38,156 bases of DNA from Flavobacteriales bacterium (GTDB taxonomy: Bacteria > Bacteroidota > Bacteroidia > UBA10329): NCBI GenBank assembly GCA_021739695.1, contig JAIPBM010000034.1:1-38156 (forward strand), in the 5' to 3' direction. Positions within the stretch are counted from its first letter, which is position 1. Each line of letters opens with the position of its first letter. The notes under the pieces were generated by a model that had not been told where the DNA came from, searched no databases, and was given only the letters and a program-made list of their open reading frames with translations. The position numbers and the translations under genes were made by a program. Shown piece by piece: positions 14,437 through 23,650 of the stretch.

Positions 14437-16899
14437 ATGGAACTACCTCAAGACCCACATTCAAAAGACAGATTTCACACCATCCGCTCCATAGCGGCCT
14501 TGGTGGTGGTTGCCTTGTCGGTGGCTGTTCTTGCAGGATGGCAATTGAACGTTGATGTGCTCAAGCGGCCCATTCCCGGGTCGGTGGCCATGAACCCACT
14601 TACGGCCATCTGCTTCATTCTTTCTTCCCTTGCTTTATTGAATCTTCGGAATGGGAGACTGCTAAGGGTCTTTGCTTGGTTCCTTATGGCGCTTTCCTCG
14701 GCAAAGCTCCTTTCAATGATCACCGCGCTTCACATTCCTGTCGATACCTTCATCTTTCATGGAAAACTCGCCTCAGATAAACTGAACGGAATTAGCAACA
14801 GCATGGCGCCCAACACGGCCGTTGGGTTTCTGTGGGTAGGCATTGCCTTCGAATTGCGTAGATCAAAGAAGATAGCCCTTTGGTTCATTGAGCTAAGCGT
14901 AATGCTTGTATTGGTGCAAGGGTTGATCTCTACAATAGGCTATGGTTTTAAGGTGCCAGAGTTCTATGGCGTGCTCAACATGTTCCCAATGGCCATACAC
15001 ACGGCCATGTGTTTTCTGATAATAGCATGCGGAATGCTGTTGGTACGACCAATGGGCCCATTCATGTCAACAATGACAGACAAAGGGGCTGGGGGAATAA
15101 TGGCCAGAACACTGTTGCCCATGGCCATTCTGGTTCCTATTGTCTTAGGCGCATTGCGGCTTTACGGAGCAGCGCGCGGAATCTTCTCAACCGAATTCGG
15201 ACTGATGCTGGTGGTGGTATCGGTCATTGGTTCTTTTTGTTTGGCCATTTGGAAAATTGCTGATGTGACCAATAAGCATTCGGCAGAACAGAAGCTACAC
15301 GAAAAGCAACTTGCCTTGGCCAATGCCAACTTGGAGAAAAAGGTGGCCGAGCGTACCGAAACATTACTTGACGTAAGTCGAGAATTGGAAGAAAAGGCCA
15401 AAGAATTGGAAATAAGCGAAAAGCGTTTTAGGGCTTTGGTAGAGAATGGTGGCGATGCCGTTCTTGTGGTGAATGGCAATTTTAGCCCCATTTATGTGTC
15501 CGAATCCATTACACGTATGCTGGGTTATTCGCCAGCGGAAGTAATGGAGATCGATCTGCTTTCCCTTATTCATCATGACGATCTTGAAGGCGTTCAGCAG
15601 GCTTTGGGAAATGCCATGGAAAACCCCGGTATTCCAGTGCCTGGCCATACATCCCGAACAAGGCATAAGGATGGGTCGTGGCGTTGGCTGGAGGCCACCA
15701 TTACCAACCTCTTGCACGACCCTGCCGTCAATGGCATTGTCGATAATTTCAGGGATGTGACCGAACGGGTGGAAGCCAAGCAACGCCTGGCCGCCAGCGA
15801 AGTGCACTTTCGGCAAACGCTCGATAACATGATGGAGGGTGTGCAGATCATTGGACACGATTGGACCTATCAGTATGTGAACCTAGCCGTAACCGTTCAT
15901 GGCGCCATGACAGCTGAACAGATGTTGGGAAAGACCATCATGGAGTGTTATCCAGGTATTGAGCAGACGGAGGTGTTCAGCCAGATGCAGCGGGTGATGA
16001 ATGAAAGGACCACTCACCACATGGAGAACCTTTTCGACTATCCAGATGGAAGTCAGGCATGGTTTGAGCTAAGCATACAGCCCGTTCCCGAAGGCATCTT
16101 CATTCTGTCCATAGACATAACCGACCGGAAGAAGGCGGAAGCAGCTATTGCAGAGCTCAATGCATCGCTCGAACAAAAGGTGGAAGAACGCACCGCACAG
16201 TTGCAGGCCATCAATAAGGAACTCGAATCGTTCAGCTATTCGGTAAGCCATGACCTAAGAGCGCCTCTACGGGCAATCAACGGTTTCAGCAAAATATTGG
16301 AGCAACAGAACGCGGCACAGCTTGATGAGGATGGCAAGCGCCTACTTTCCATTATTAAGACCAACGCCAACACCATGGGCAATCTTATTGACGACCTGCT
16401 GGAGTTTTCGCGTACTGGGCGAACCGATATCCACAGCTCTGAGGTAGACATGACGGCTTTGGTCCGAGCCATACTGGCCGAAACGGACAAGGGGCTGGCA
16501 CAGATAGAAGTGGAGCCATTGCCACTGGCCTATTGCGATGCTACTATGATGAAGCACGTGTGGGTCAATCTGATCTCCAACGCCATCAAATATTCTGCGC
16601 GAAAGGAACAGCCGCTTATCCGTATTTGGTCCACCCAAGAAGACAAGCGCAGCGTTTATCACATTCAAGACAACGGAGTAGGTTTTGATATGCAATATGC
16701 CAGCAAACTCTTTGGCGTGTTCCAACGCTTGCATTCTCCTCGCGAATTTGAAGGAACAGGCGTAGGCTTGGCCATCGTGTATCGCATTATTGGAAAACAT
16801 GCAGGCCAAACATGGGCCCATGCCGAATTGGACAAAGGCGCCACTTTCCATTTCAGCCTACCTAAAACAACGAATCCATCCTTGATCAACAACCCCTAA
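14437..16899 (+). CDS. multi-TM PAS sensor histidine kinase
   Basis: 820 residues. An N-terminal membrane domain of about seven hydrophobic helices (20-275, similar in layout to MASE-type sensors) is followed by a coiled coil (280-325), PAS 1 (about 328-445, FRALVENGGDAVLVVNGN, ending NFRDVTERVEAKQR), PAS 2 (about 452-568, ending ILSIDITDRKKAE), and a second coiled coil. The HisKA domain has phosphoacceptor H605 (YSVSHDLRAPLRAINGF). The HATPase region is about 700-815, with NLISNAIKYS, DNGVGFDM and GTGVGLAIVYRI. This layout resembles bacteriophytochrome-type kinases, which signal to Rcp1-type receivers such as the one encoded 10 nt downstream. Ligand unknown. Confidence 0.94.
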   Translation: MELPQDPHSKDRFHTIRSIAALVVVALSVAVLAGWQLNVDVLKRPIPGSVAMNPLTAICFILSSLALLNLRNGRLLRVFAWFLMALSSAKLLSMITALHIPVDTFIFHGKLASDKLNGISNSMAPNTAVGFLWVGIAFELRRSKKIALWFIELSVMLVLVQGLISTIGYGFKVPEFYGVLNMFPMAIHTAMCFLIIACGMLLVRPMGPFMSTMTDKGAGGIMARTLLPMAILVPIVLGALRLYGAARGIFSTEFGLMLVVVSVIGSFCLAIWKIADVTNKHSAEQKLHEKQLALANANLEKKVAERTETLLDVSRELEEKAKELEISEKRFRALVENGGDAVLVVNGNFSPIYVSESITRMLGYSPAEVMEIDLLSLIHHDDLEGVQQALGNAMENPGIPVPGHTSRTRHKDGSWRWLEATITNLLHDPAVNGIVDNFRDVTERVEAKQRLAASEVHFRQTLDNMMEGVQIIGHDWTYQYVNLAVTVHGAMTAEQMLGKTIMECYPGIEQTEVFSQMQRVMNERTTHHMENLFDYPDGSQAWFELSIQPVPEGIFILSIDITDRKKAEAAIAELNASLEQKVEERTAQLQAINKELESFSYSVSHDLRAPLRAINGFSKILEQQNAAQLDEDGKRLLSIIKTNANTMGNLIDDLLEFSRTGRTDIHSSEVDMTALVRAILAETDKGLAQIEVEPLPLAYCDATMMKHVWVNLISNAIKYSARKEQPLIRIWSTQEDKRSVYHIQDNGVGFDMQYASKLFGVFQRLHSPREFEGTGVGLAIVYRIIGKHAGQTWAHAELDKGATFHFSLPKTTNPSLINNP

Positions 16900-16909
16900 A
16901 TAGAATGCC

Positions 16910-17353
16910 ATGGAACCAAAAATGACCGACCTACTACTGGTTGAAGACAACCCTTACGATGCCGAACTGACCCTTTCCGCCCTACGGCAGAAGAATCTGG
17001 CCAACCACTTGCATCATGTAGAAGATGGTGCCGAGGCACTTGACTTTGTTTACGCACGCGGAAAATTCGCAGGCCGAAAAGGAATGGCCCTGCCAAGCCT
17101 TATCCTGCTCGATCTGAAAATGCCGAAGGTGAACGGAATTGAAGTGCTCGAACAGCTGAAATCGGATCCAACCACCCGAAGCATTCCCGTTGTGGTGCTC
17201 ACCAGTTCCAAAGAAGACCCCGACATTAAAGCCTGCTACGACCTTGGCGTAAATAGCTACATCGTGAAGCCAGTAGATTTTGAAGCGTTCATTTCTGCTG
17301 TTATTGATCTAGGTATGTATTGGCTTCTACTAAACACACCGCCTAAGAGTTGA
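16910..17353 (+). CDS. Rcp1-type single-domain response regulator
   Basis: 147 residues, receiver only. Acidic pocket E12/D13 ([13 protein letters not shown]), phosphoacceptor D68 ([13 protein letters not shown]), T/S switch ([11 protein letters not shown]) and K120 ([11 protein letters not shown]). The NPYDAEL signature and the longer loop before the phosphorylation site ([16 protein letters not shown]) are typical of Rcp1-like receivers that pair with phytochrome-type kinases. It has no output domain and probably relays phosphate from the adjacent kinase or acts through protein binding. An in-frame ATG at codon 5 is an alternative start. Confidence 0.94.
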   Translation: MEPKMTDLLLVEDNPYDAELTLSALRQKNLANHLHHVEDGAEALDFVYARGKFAGRKGMALPSLILLDLKMPKVNGIEVLEQLKSDPTTRSIPVVVLTSSKEDPDIKACYDLGVNSYIVKPVDFEAFISAVIDLGMYWLLLNTPPKS

Positions 17354-17387
17354 TCCACCAAGAGTTACACACCAGAAGTTTGAGGAA

Positions 17388-19031
17388 ATGGAAAAGTTGA
17401 AGATATTACTACTGGAAGATGAAGAATCGGATGCGTTGCTCGTGCTTGCCACACTGAGATCTGCCGGGTTGGTGTTTGAGTATGAGCATGTGGAAAATCA
17501 ATTTCAATTTTTAGACAAACTTGACACAAGTACTCCCGATATCATCCTTTCTGACTACGGATTGAGAGGGTACAATGGTCTGGCTGCTTTGCGTGATAAA
17601 AAGCAGCATGGCATGACCTGCCCATTCATCTTGGTCACTGGTTCGCTTCCTGATGAAGTGGCCGTTGCATGTTTGAAGGCTGGCGTTGATGATTATGTAC
17701 TTAAAGACCGATTGAGCCGATTGCCAGATGCCATCAAACAGGCACTCGATAGACAACGGTCTGATAAGGAAAGACGGAAAGCACTGGAAGACCTGATCAG
17801 AAGCCAGAAAAGGCTGGAATCGGCTGAACGCATGGCCATGGTGGGCAACTGGGAATGGAACATTGGGACAGGAGTGATCAGCTGGTCGGACGAAATGTAT
17901 CGCATCGTTGGGGCTGATCGCGATAGCTACACACCTACCAATGATTCCTTTCTGAACATGATCATTCCGGAAGATGCTCCTGACGCCAATCAGATTTCCA
18001 AAGACATGGGACACGGCAAGATGCCGGATATGAACAGCCGATTCCGGATCAAAACCCTTGATGGCCAGATAAAGATGCTTAGCAGCATTTCTAAGAGCAA
18101 CGGAAAAAGCATGGAAAGCGGAGAACTCAAGATCTTCGGAACCATGCAAGACATAACACTGCAATTCCTTACAGAAAAGGCACTAAGAGACCTTACAGAA
18201 GAACTTGAAACCCGCGTGAAACAGCGAACTTCTGAATTAGAAAATGCCAATTCCCTCCTCAAACGGAAAAACGAAGAAATGACCGACAGCATCAACTATG
18301 CCCAGTTGATCCAAAAAGCGCTACTCGCTAAACTCGATGAGTGTAAGGCCATGTTTCCAAAGTCTTTTGTTTTCTGGAAACCAAGAGATATTGTAAGTGG
18401 CGATTTCTACTGGCAATATCACAATGACGATTACGATTACATCGCAGTGGTCGATTGCACAGGACATGGCGTACCAGGTGCATTCATGTCCATGATCGGG
18501 CATCAGCTACTAAATGAGGTTGTGATCAAAAAAGGTTCTACCGAACCTGGAAACATCCTTCAGGAATTGGACGAAAGCGTTGACAAGGCCCTATTTGGCC
18601 ATGCAGGAAAGGGTGTACGCGATGGAATGGATCTGATCCTTTGCAGAATAGACAGGGTCGAAAGGAAAATCTGCTTTTCCGGAGCTTTTCGCCCTCTTTT
18701 CCATTCCACAGCCAAGGGGCTAATGGAATACCGAGGTAATCGCAATCCCATTGGCAATTACGACTCTTCGAATTGCACGAAAGTCTACGAGCAAATCTGC
18801 GTTGATTTCGAAGAAGGCGATACGATCTACCTCACTTCCGATGGATACTATTCACAATTCGGTGGGCCAAAGGGCAAGAAAATGATGAAAAAGAGATTCA
18901 AAGAATTGCTGGAAAGATTACAACCGCAACCGATCGATCTTCAGTATGAAGCAATCGATACATATCTCAATGAATGGCAAGGCGATTGCGAGCAGGTGGA
19001 TGACATTTTGGTGATCGGAATTCAATTTTAA
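17388..19031 (+). CDS. REC-PAS-SpoIIE (PP2C-type) phosphatase response regulator
   Basis: 547 residues. A receiver at residues 5-120 (D11/E12, phosphoacceptor D56 in LSDYGL, K106 in VLKDRLSRLP) is followed by a PAS domain (about 150-260, MAMVGNWEWNIGTGVISWSDEMY), a coiled coil (265-310), and a SpoIIE/PP2C serine phosphatase domain (about 320-547). The last contains SGDFYWQY, VVDCTGHGVPGAFMSMIG and the final DDILVIGIQF, so the metal-binding aspartates are present. Such proteins usually dephosphorylate an anti-sigma-factor antagonist (STAS protein) in a partner-switching cascade; no STAS or anti-sigma gene is in the window. It lies 34 nt after the Rcp1-type receiver and completes a likely operon with the kinase. 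Confidence 0.93.
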   Translation: MEKLKILLLEDEESDALLVLATLRSAGLVFEYEHVENQFQFLDKLDTSTPDIILSDYGLRGYNGLAALRDKKQHGMTCPFILVTGSLPDEVAVACLKAGVDDYVLKDRLSRLPDAIKQALDRQRSDKERRKALEDLIRSQKRLESAERMAMVGNWEWNIGTGVISWSDEMYRIVGADRDSYTPTNDSFLNMIIPEDAPDANQISKDMGHGKMPDMNSRFRIKTLDGQIKMLSSISKSNGKSMESGELKIFGTMQDITLQFLTEKALRDLTEELETRVKQRTSELENANSLLKRKNEEMTDSINYAQLIQKALLAKLDECKAMFPKSFVFWKPRDIVSGDFYWQYHNDDYDYIAVVDCTGHGVPGAFMSMIGHQLLNEVVIKKGSTEPGNILQELDESVDKALFGHAGKGVRDGMDLILCRIDRVERKICFSGAFRPLFHSTAKGLMEYRGNRNPIGNYDSSNCTKVYEQICVDFEEGDTIYLTSDGYYSQFGGPKGKKMMKKRFKELLERLQPQPIDLQYEAIDTYLNEWQGDCEQVDDILVIGIQF

Positions 19032-19183
19032 ACCATTCAAACCCGAGCTAATTCCGAGTCCCAAGCAGTGTTCCGAAGAAGCATTCTTGCGTAAGTAAGC
19101 ACGGTCAGTTCATAATGAGAGTTCTACCTGAGCTAAGGCTAGTAAGTGAAAGGAACAAAAACATGATCTTGCTGCACTCGACC

Positions 19184-19732
19184 TCAAGGATTCAGCACCC
19201 TTTCCCAACGGTATTGGTCGCGATAGCTGAACAGGACAATGCCGTATTCCGGACTCAGGGCCAATTCCTGTTTGACCCCGACAGAATCCGTTTGTTGGTA
19301 ATAATGGCAGTGCGTGAATTCATAGCCCCGCAAATTCAGTGTCGAATCAGGAATTTCTGTAGTTAAGTGAGGACCCACATCATTGACCTGTAACTCCCAA
19401 TTCGCTTGACTATAATACATACGCTTCCCTGGAATATTCGGGTAGAACATCCCAATCGTGCGAGGATAATAGTCCAAACAGTCATCCCGATAATTGTCCC
19501 TTATGAAATCGGCTGGTGTCGTTTGGTAGTTGGTATCAAACACCAATATCTGTAGGTAATTGTTCGAACTGTCCATGAATGTGCTGACCACATTTCTCCG
19601 CAAAGCTCTTGTCAACGAGTCCTGTGGTTGTGTATACTCGTCACATGCGCAACCACTCAAAAAAATGAAGAATGAGGCCGAGACAATGATCTTCATGACT
19701 GACATAGAACCGATGGCTTTCAATTTTCTCAT
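19184..19732 (-). CDS. predicted lipoprotein of unknown function
   Basis: 182 residues as drawn. A hydrophobic stretch ending in the lipobox LSGC (cysteine 28) is followed by A-C-D-E. The first 12 residues are charged and separate the start from the signal helix, so the in-frame ATG at codon 13 (start at 19696), giving MKIIVSASFFIFLSGC, is the more likely start. The mature part has no known domain (FVDTNYQTTPADFIRDNYRDD-like segment, YRDQYRWERVLNP end). Anchored in the inner or outer membrane by its lipid. It is divergent from the envelope-protein genes that follow. Confidence 0.75.
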   Translation of the reverse strand: MRKLKAIGSMSVMKIIVSASFFIFLSGCACDEYTQPQDSLTRALRRNVVSTFMDSSNNYLQILVFDTNYQTTPADFIRDNYRDDCLDYYPRTIGMFYPNIPGKRMYYSQANWELQVNDVGPHLTTEIPDSTLNLRGYEFTHCHYYQQTDSVGVKQELALSPEYGIVLFSYRDQYRWERVLNP

Positions 19733-19770
19733 TCAAGAAATTACGATAGCAAGATAGATATTTCTACAGT

Positions 19771-20637
19771 ATGTTAAATTTGATTCACAATGACATGAAT
19801 TTACAACTTAAAATACTGCTTTTTCTACTGGCATCACTGCTTTGGACACACGGATTGTTCGCTCAGGCGGAATCCTTGACCGATCATATTCTAATGAAAG
19901 ATAGCAGCGAATACCGAGGTCGGATCGTTGAATTCAATTTGCATGAGAATGTCATCATCCGTCTCATAAACGGCCAAAAGCTCACGATTCCAATGACCGA
20001 TGTGGACCGGATCGATAGGCAGGATAGTGATTTATTCAGAAAGACGAGAAGGGAAAAAGTGCCTCGGGACCGAAAACGTATTCTATACGAACCCAAGCAG
20101 AGGGCGTACTTTGGTCAATTGCAAAAGAACCTTGAGTTTGCGCAGTTCGGGCTGCAAACAGTGCACGGTTACAGATTGAGCAATTGGCATCAGCTCGGAA
20201 TCGGTTTCGGATTCAACTTTACGGCAACGTCACTTACGTTCATACCATCAACGCACAATAGTCGTCAGAATCAGATTGAGGGAATTTATACCCCGCTGTT
20301 CCTGCATTACGGAGGAAACCTTCCATCTGGTGGCGTTGTGCCGTTTTACGCCTTAGAGTTGGGTTACGCATTTAGGCTATTGCCGAACATCGAAAAAATG
20401 AACAACCCACTCGGCCTTGGAGGCGTTCATGCTGCTACCGTTTTCGGTGTCAGACTAAGAACCCGCAGTCGCTACAATTTCAGACTCGGCCTGCGATTGA
20501 GTTTCCGATCCGCAGACTTCATTTTCCGCGAATATTCTATTGACCCAGACAAGGGAATCGTTCTGTTAGATGTACGGAAAAGAACCGTAGCCAGCATGTT
20601 TATTGGTCTAAGTTTCATTCATTCCTTCGGACGATGA
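19771..20637 (+). CDS. envelope protein with N-terminal module and predicted outer-membrane beta-barrel
   Basis: 288 residues. Signal peptide about 1-32 (ending GLFAQA); the ATG at codon 9 (19795) is an alternative start. Residues 35-85 form a small beta module (DHILMKDSSEYRGRIVEF, IPMTDVDRIDR). Residues 120-288 alternate hydrophobic residues and end FIGLSFIHSFGR, with a terminal aromatic-type beta-signal and repeated amphipathic strands (GIGFGFNFTATSLTF, FGVRLRTRSRYNFRLGLRLSF). This suggests a small outer-membrane barrel. The stop overlaps the next start by 4 nt. Function unknown. Confidence 0.78.
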   Translation: MLNLIHNDMNLQLKILLFLLASLLWTHGLFAQAESLTDHILMKDSSEYRGRIVEFNLHENVIIRLINGQKLTIPMTDVDRIDRQDSDLFRKTRREKVPRDRKRILYEPKQRAYFGQLQKNLEFAQFGLQTVHGYRLSNWHQLGIGFGFNFTATSLTFIPSTHNSRQNQIEGIYTPLFLHYGGNLPSGGVVPFYALELGYAFRLLPNIEKMNNPLGLGGVHAATVFGVRLRTRSRYNFRLGLRLSFRSADFIFREYSIDPDKGIVLLDVRKRTVASMFIGLSFIHSFGR

Positions 20638-20894
20638 GAACATTTGTTATCTCCATGGCGCTAGTGGTCAGTTCTCACCAAGTCCTGTTTGCCCAAAGCA
20701 GCAGACCTGATTCGGTCATCCTCAAAGACCACAGCTTTTACTTTGGGTTTATCACCGAAATATTACCGCGCGACACGGTATTTATCCGCTCTTCGTTAGG
20801 AAACATCTATGGAATACCTGTGGCCCAAATTGAAAGGGTTTATATTCGAAAACCTCGTATTGGAACACCGATAGACAATGGACCACATAGATGA
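20634..20894 (+). CDS. short exported protein, stand-alone copy of the neighbour's N-terminal module
   Basis: 86 residues with a signal peptide (about 1-21, ending VLFAQS). The mature part (PDSVILKDHSFYFGFITEILPRDTVFIRS, then IPVAQIERVYIRK) aligns by eye with residues 35-85 of the preceding protein: both have D-x-I-x-x-KD-x-S-x-Y-x-G-x-I, a V-x-I-R strand, and IP-x-x-x-x-x-R. It lacks the barrel. The ATG overlaps the previous stop (ATGA at 20634-20637). Likely a partner or truncated duplicate of the upstream gene. Confidence 0.72.
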   Translation: MRTFVISMALVVSSHQVLFAQSSRPDSVILKDHSFYFGFITEILPRDTVFIRSSLGNIYGIPVAQIERVYIRKPRIGTPIDNGPHR

Positions 20895-21026
20895 ACACGC
20901 GTTTAGATAGGCGCTAGGGGTCTGAACAGAATATAAACTTGACATAAAATCCGCTCCCTTTCGATAAACAACTCTCCACCTAAAGCGTTTACGCATTTCA
21001 ACGTACGTGCGCCAAAAGCTGAATAT

Positions 21027-21034
21027 TACTTTTG
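21027..21034 (+). promoter_or_regulatory. Bacteroidota -7 box (TACTTTTG)
   Basis: Exact TAnnTTTG match 12 nt before the ATG of the TonB-dependent receptor gene, giving a very short predicted leader. No convincing -33 TTG. Confidence 0.5.
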
Positions 21035-21046
21035 TAGTCGATTAAG

Positions 21047-23500
21047 ATGCTGCCCTTGAAGCCCCTGTTCATTCAGTTCTTATGTCTCCTATCTCCTTTC
21101 TGGTTGCTTGCGCAAACCCAGACAATCCGTGGTGTGGTTATCGATCAGGAGAATAAAATGCCAATCATTGGCGCGGCAGTAGTGGTTGTTGGAAGTGATC
21201 CCATCATAGGAACCACCACCGATCTGGACGGAAAATTCCACCTTCCCAAAGTAAAGGTTGGTCGCATCGACCTCAAGATCACCTATTTAGGTTATGCCCC
21301 AAAAACACTTTCAGGCATCGAACTTTTCAGCGGAAAAGAATTGGTGCTCAATGTGGAGATGGTGGAAATGGTGATGAAGCAGGACGAGGTAGTAGTTAAA
21401 GCTACGCGGAAAAAGGACGAGGTGATGAACACGATGGCAACCGTTTCAGCCCGTGTTTTTTCCACCGAAGAGGCTTCGCGCTATGCCGGCACTCGGAATG
21501 ACGTTTCGCGTATGGCCACCAATTTTGCTGGTGTTCGTGGCGCCAATGATGCCACCAATGACATCGTTATCCGTGGAAACTCGCCTACAGGACTACTTTG
21601 GCGCTTGGAAGACGTTGATATTCCCAACCCGAACCATTTCGGAAACCTGGGTTCTACAGGCGGTCCGGTAAGCATGCTCAACAGCAATGTGCTTTCCAAT
21701 TCCGACTTCATGACGGCTGCATTTCCAGCAGAATATGGTAATGGTATTTCGGGTGTTTTCGACCTGAAAATGCGGTCTGGAAACAATGAGAAGCACGAGT
21801 TCATGGGACAAATTGGCTTCAATGGTGTGGAGCTTGGGGCAGAAGGACCTTTCTCTAAGAAAAGTGGTGCTTCCTATCTGATCAATTTCCGCTATTCAAC
21901 CCTTGCATTGTTCAAATTGGGCGGTGTCGATTTTGGAACGGGAGATGCCACACCACAATATTCGGATGTAAGCTTCAAAGTGCGTATTCCTACCAAGAAG
22001 ACCGGTATCTACGAGATCTTTGGGATGGGCGGCATTAGCAGCATCGACTTTATTGCCAGTCAATCAGACGATAATTCGACCAATTTCTATTCGCAAGGCG
22101 GGCTCGATATCTATAACCGAAGCAAACGAGGCGTTGTAGGATTTTCGCACACGTATCTGTTTAAGAATAGTAGCTACCTGAAAACGACCTTAGCTGGTAG
22201 CACACAACTTAATCAGGATGTGATTGACAGTGTAGATGCGTTCAAACATCCGTTCGACTGGTATAAGCAGAACTTTCAGGACCACCGTTTCCAGGCTCAC
22301 GTTTATTACAAGAAGAAATTCAATGCCAAGCATAACCTTAAGGTGGGAACACGTGCCACGGTTTTCTATTCCATTCTTCAGGATAGTTCGTTTGTCCGAG
22401 CTTGGAACGACTACCAGACACTGACTGATTTTGATGGCGTTACTGCGCTGATTCAACCTTACGCGCAGTGGCAGTGGCGATGGAATGATGCTTGGACCAT
22501 GAACACAGGCCTGCATGGGCAAGTATTGACTCTCAACGGTTCGTACACGGTAGAGCCGAGATGGGGATTGCAATGGAAGGTCAACCCACGGCACAGACTT
22601 TCGCTCGCCTATGGTCTACACAGCCAAATGGTGGCTTTGGATAGGTATTTCTTAGTAATGGAAGATTCGCTGGGGAACAAGCAGACTCCCAATCGCGACC
22701 TAGACTTTGTAAAAAGCCACCACGTGGTGCTCGGATACGATTGGAGCCTGCCATTTGACATGCGCATCAAACTGGAAGCCTATTACCAATACATCTATGA
22801 TGCGGGAATTGACCGCGATAGCAGTTCCTACTCATCGCTTAATGTGGGCAGTTTTACGCAAGATGGACCAGATGATATTGTGAATGGCGGAACGGGAACC
22901 AATTACGGATTGGAGCTCACATTCGAGAAATTCCTGACCAAAGGCTATTACTGGTTGCTTACTGCATCGCTCTACGATTCTAAATATGTGGCCAGCGATG
23001 GCGTGCTCCGCAACACGGTTTTCAACGGAAATTATGTACTGAACGTGCTTGGTGGATACGAACTTCAACTGAACAGAAAGAACCCGAAACTGAAGCAGCC
23101 GAAACCGAACTACAGCGAAAGGCAATTGAAGTATTTTGAAAAGAAGCAGAAGAGCAGATTGGCCACCAAGCATTCGCTCAAATTCGATGTGAAATTCACC
23201 ATTGCTGGTGGGTCTCGCTATACGCCCATCGACCTCACAGCATCTTCCATTGCTAAAAAGGCGGTTTATGTGGATGAACAGGCTTACTCGAAACAATTTG
23301 TTCCGTACTATCGATTGGACCTTGGACTGACCTACCGAATGAGCCGACCAAAAGTGACACAGGAATTTTCAGCCTCTTGCCAAAATGTGACTGATAAGGC
23401 CAATCCGCTTTACAATCAATACAATCCCGATCAGAACAAACTGGTGAATGTGAACCAACTAGGCATCTATCCGTTGCTTCAATATAAGGTTCTGTTCTAG
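21047..23500 (+). CDS. TonB-dependent receptor with carboxypeptidase-regulatory-like domain
   Basis: 817 residues. Signal peptide about 1-22 (LLAQ). A CarboxypepD-regulatory-like domain follows (about 23-105, TIRGVVIDQENKMPIIGAAV, TTTDLDGKFHLPKV, YLGYAPKTLSG). A plug domain is about 115-230 (SARVFSTEEASRYAGTRND, IVIRGNSPTGLLWRLEDVDIPNPNHF), and a 22-strand-type barrel runs to the C-terminal aromatic (YPLLQYKVLF). It should import a large substrate through the outer membrane using TonB energy. No SusD partner or metal-specific gene is adjacent, so the substrate cannot be guessed. Length fits SusC-unrelated, shorter TonB receptors of Bacteroidota. Confidence 0.93.
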   Translation: MLPLKPLFIQFLCLLSPFWLLAQTQTIRGVVIDQENKMPIIGAAVVVVGSDPIIGTTTDLDGKFHLPKVKVGRIDLKITYLGYAPKTLSGIELFSGKELVLNVEMVEMVMKQDEVVVKATRKKDEVMNTMATVSARVFSTEEASRYAGTRNDVSRMATNFAGVRGANDATNDIVIRGNSPTGLLWRLEDVDIPNPNHFGNLGSTGGPVSMLNSNVLSNSDFMTAAFPAEYGNGISGVFDLKMRSGNNEKHEFMGQIGFNGVELGAEGPFSKKSGASYLINFRYSTLALFKLGGVDFGTGDATPQYSDVSFKVRIPTKKTGIYEIFGMGGISSIDFIASQSDDNSTNFYSQGGLDIYNRSKRGVVGFSHTYLFKNSSYLKTTLAGSTQLNQDVIDSVDAFKHPFDWYKQNFQDHRFQAHVYYKKKFNAKHNLKVGTRATVFYSILQDSSFVRAWNDYQTLTDFDGVTALIQPYAQWQWRWNDAWTMNTGLHGQVLTLNGSYTVEPRWGLQWKVNPRHRLSLAYGLHSQMVALDRYFLVMEDSLGNKQTPNRDLDFVKSHHVVLGYDWSLPFDMRIKLEAYYQYIYDAGIDRDSSSYSSLNVGSFTQDGPDDIVNGGTGTNYGLELTFEKFLTKGYYWLLTASLYDSKYVASDGVLRNTVFNGNYVLNVLGGYELQLNRKNPKLKQPKPNYSERQLKYFEKKQKSRLATKHSLKFDVKFTIAGGSRYTPIDLTASSIAKKAVYVDEQAYSKQFVPYYRLDLGLTYRMSRPKVTQEFSASCQNVTDKANPLYNQYNPDQNKLVNVNQLGIYPLLQYKVLF

Positions 23501-23650
23501 GCCATCTTTTTCTTCGTTGAGCATGCTGTTCAACAACGTTGATTTACAAACTCAATAGTTTTACTTTAGAGGTGCTCGGAACTTAGAACATTCCTTAAGC
23601 ATAGTGCCAACTAAAAACTATTCTGGTTTTTAATTATTCAAAACAGGGAG

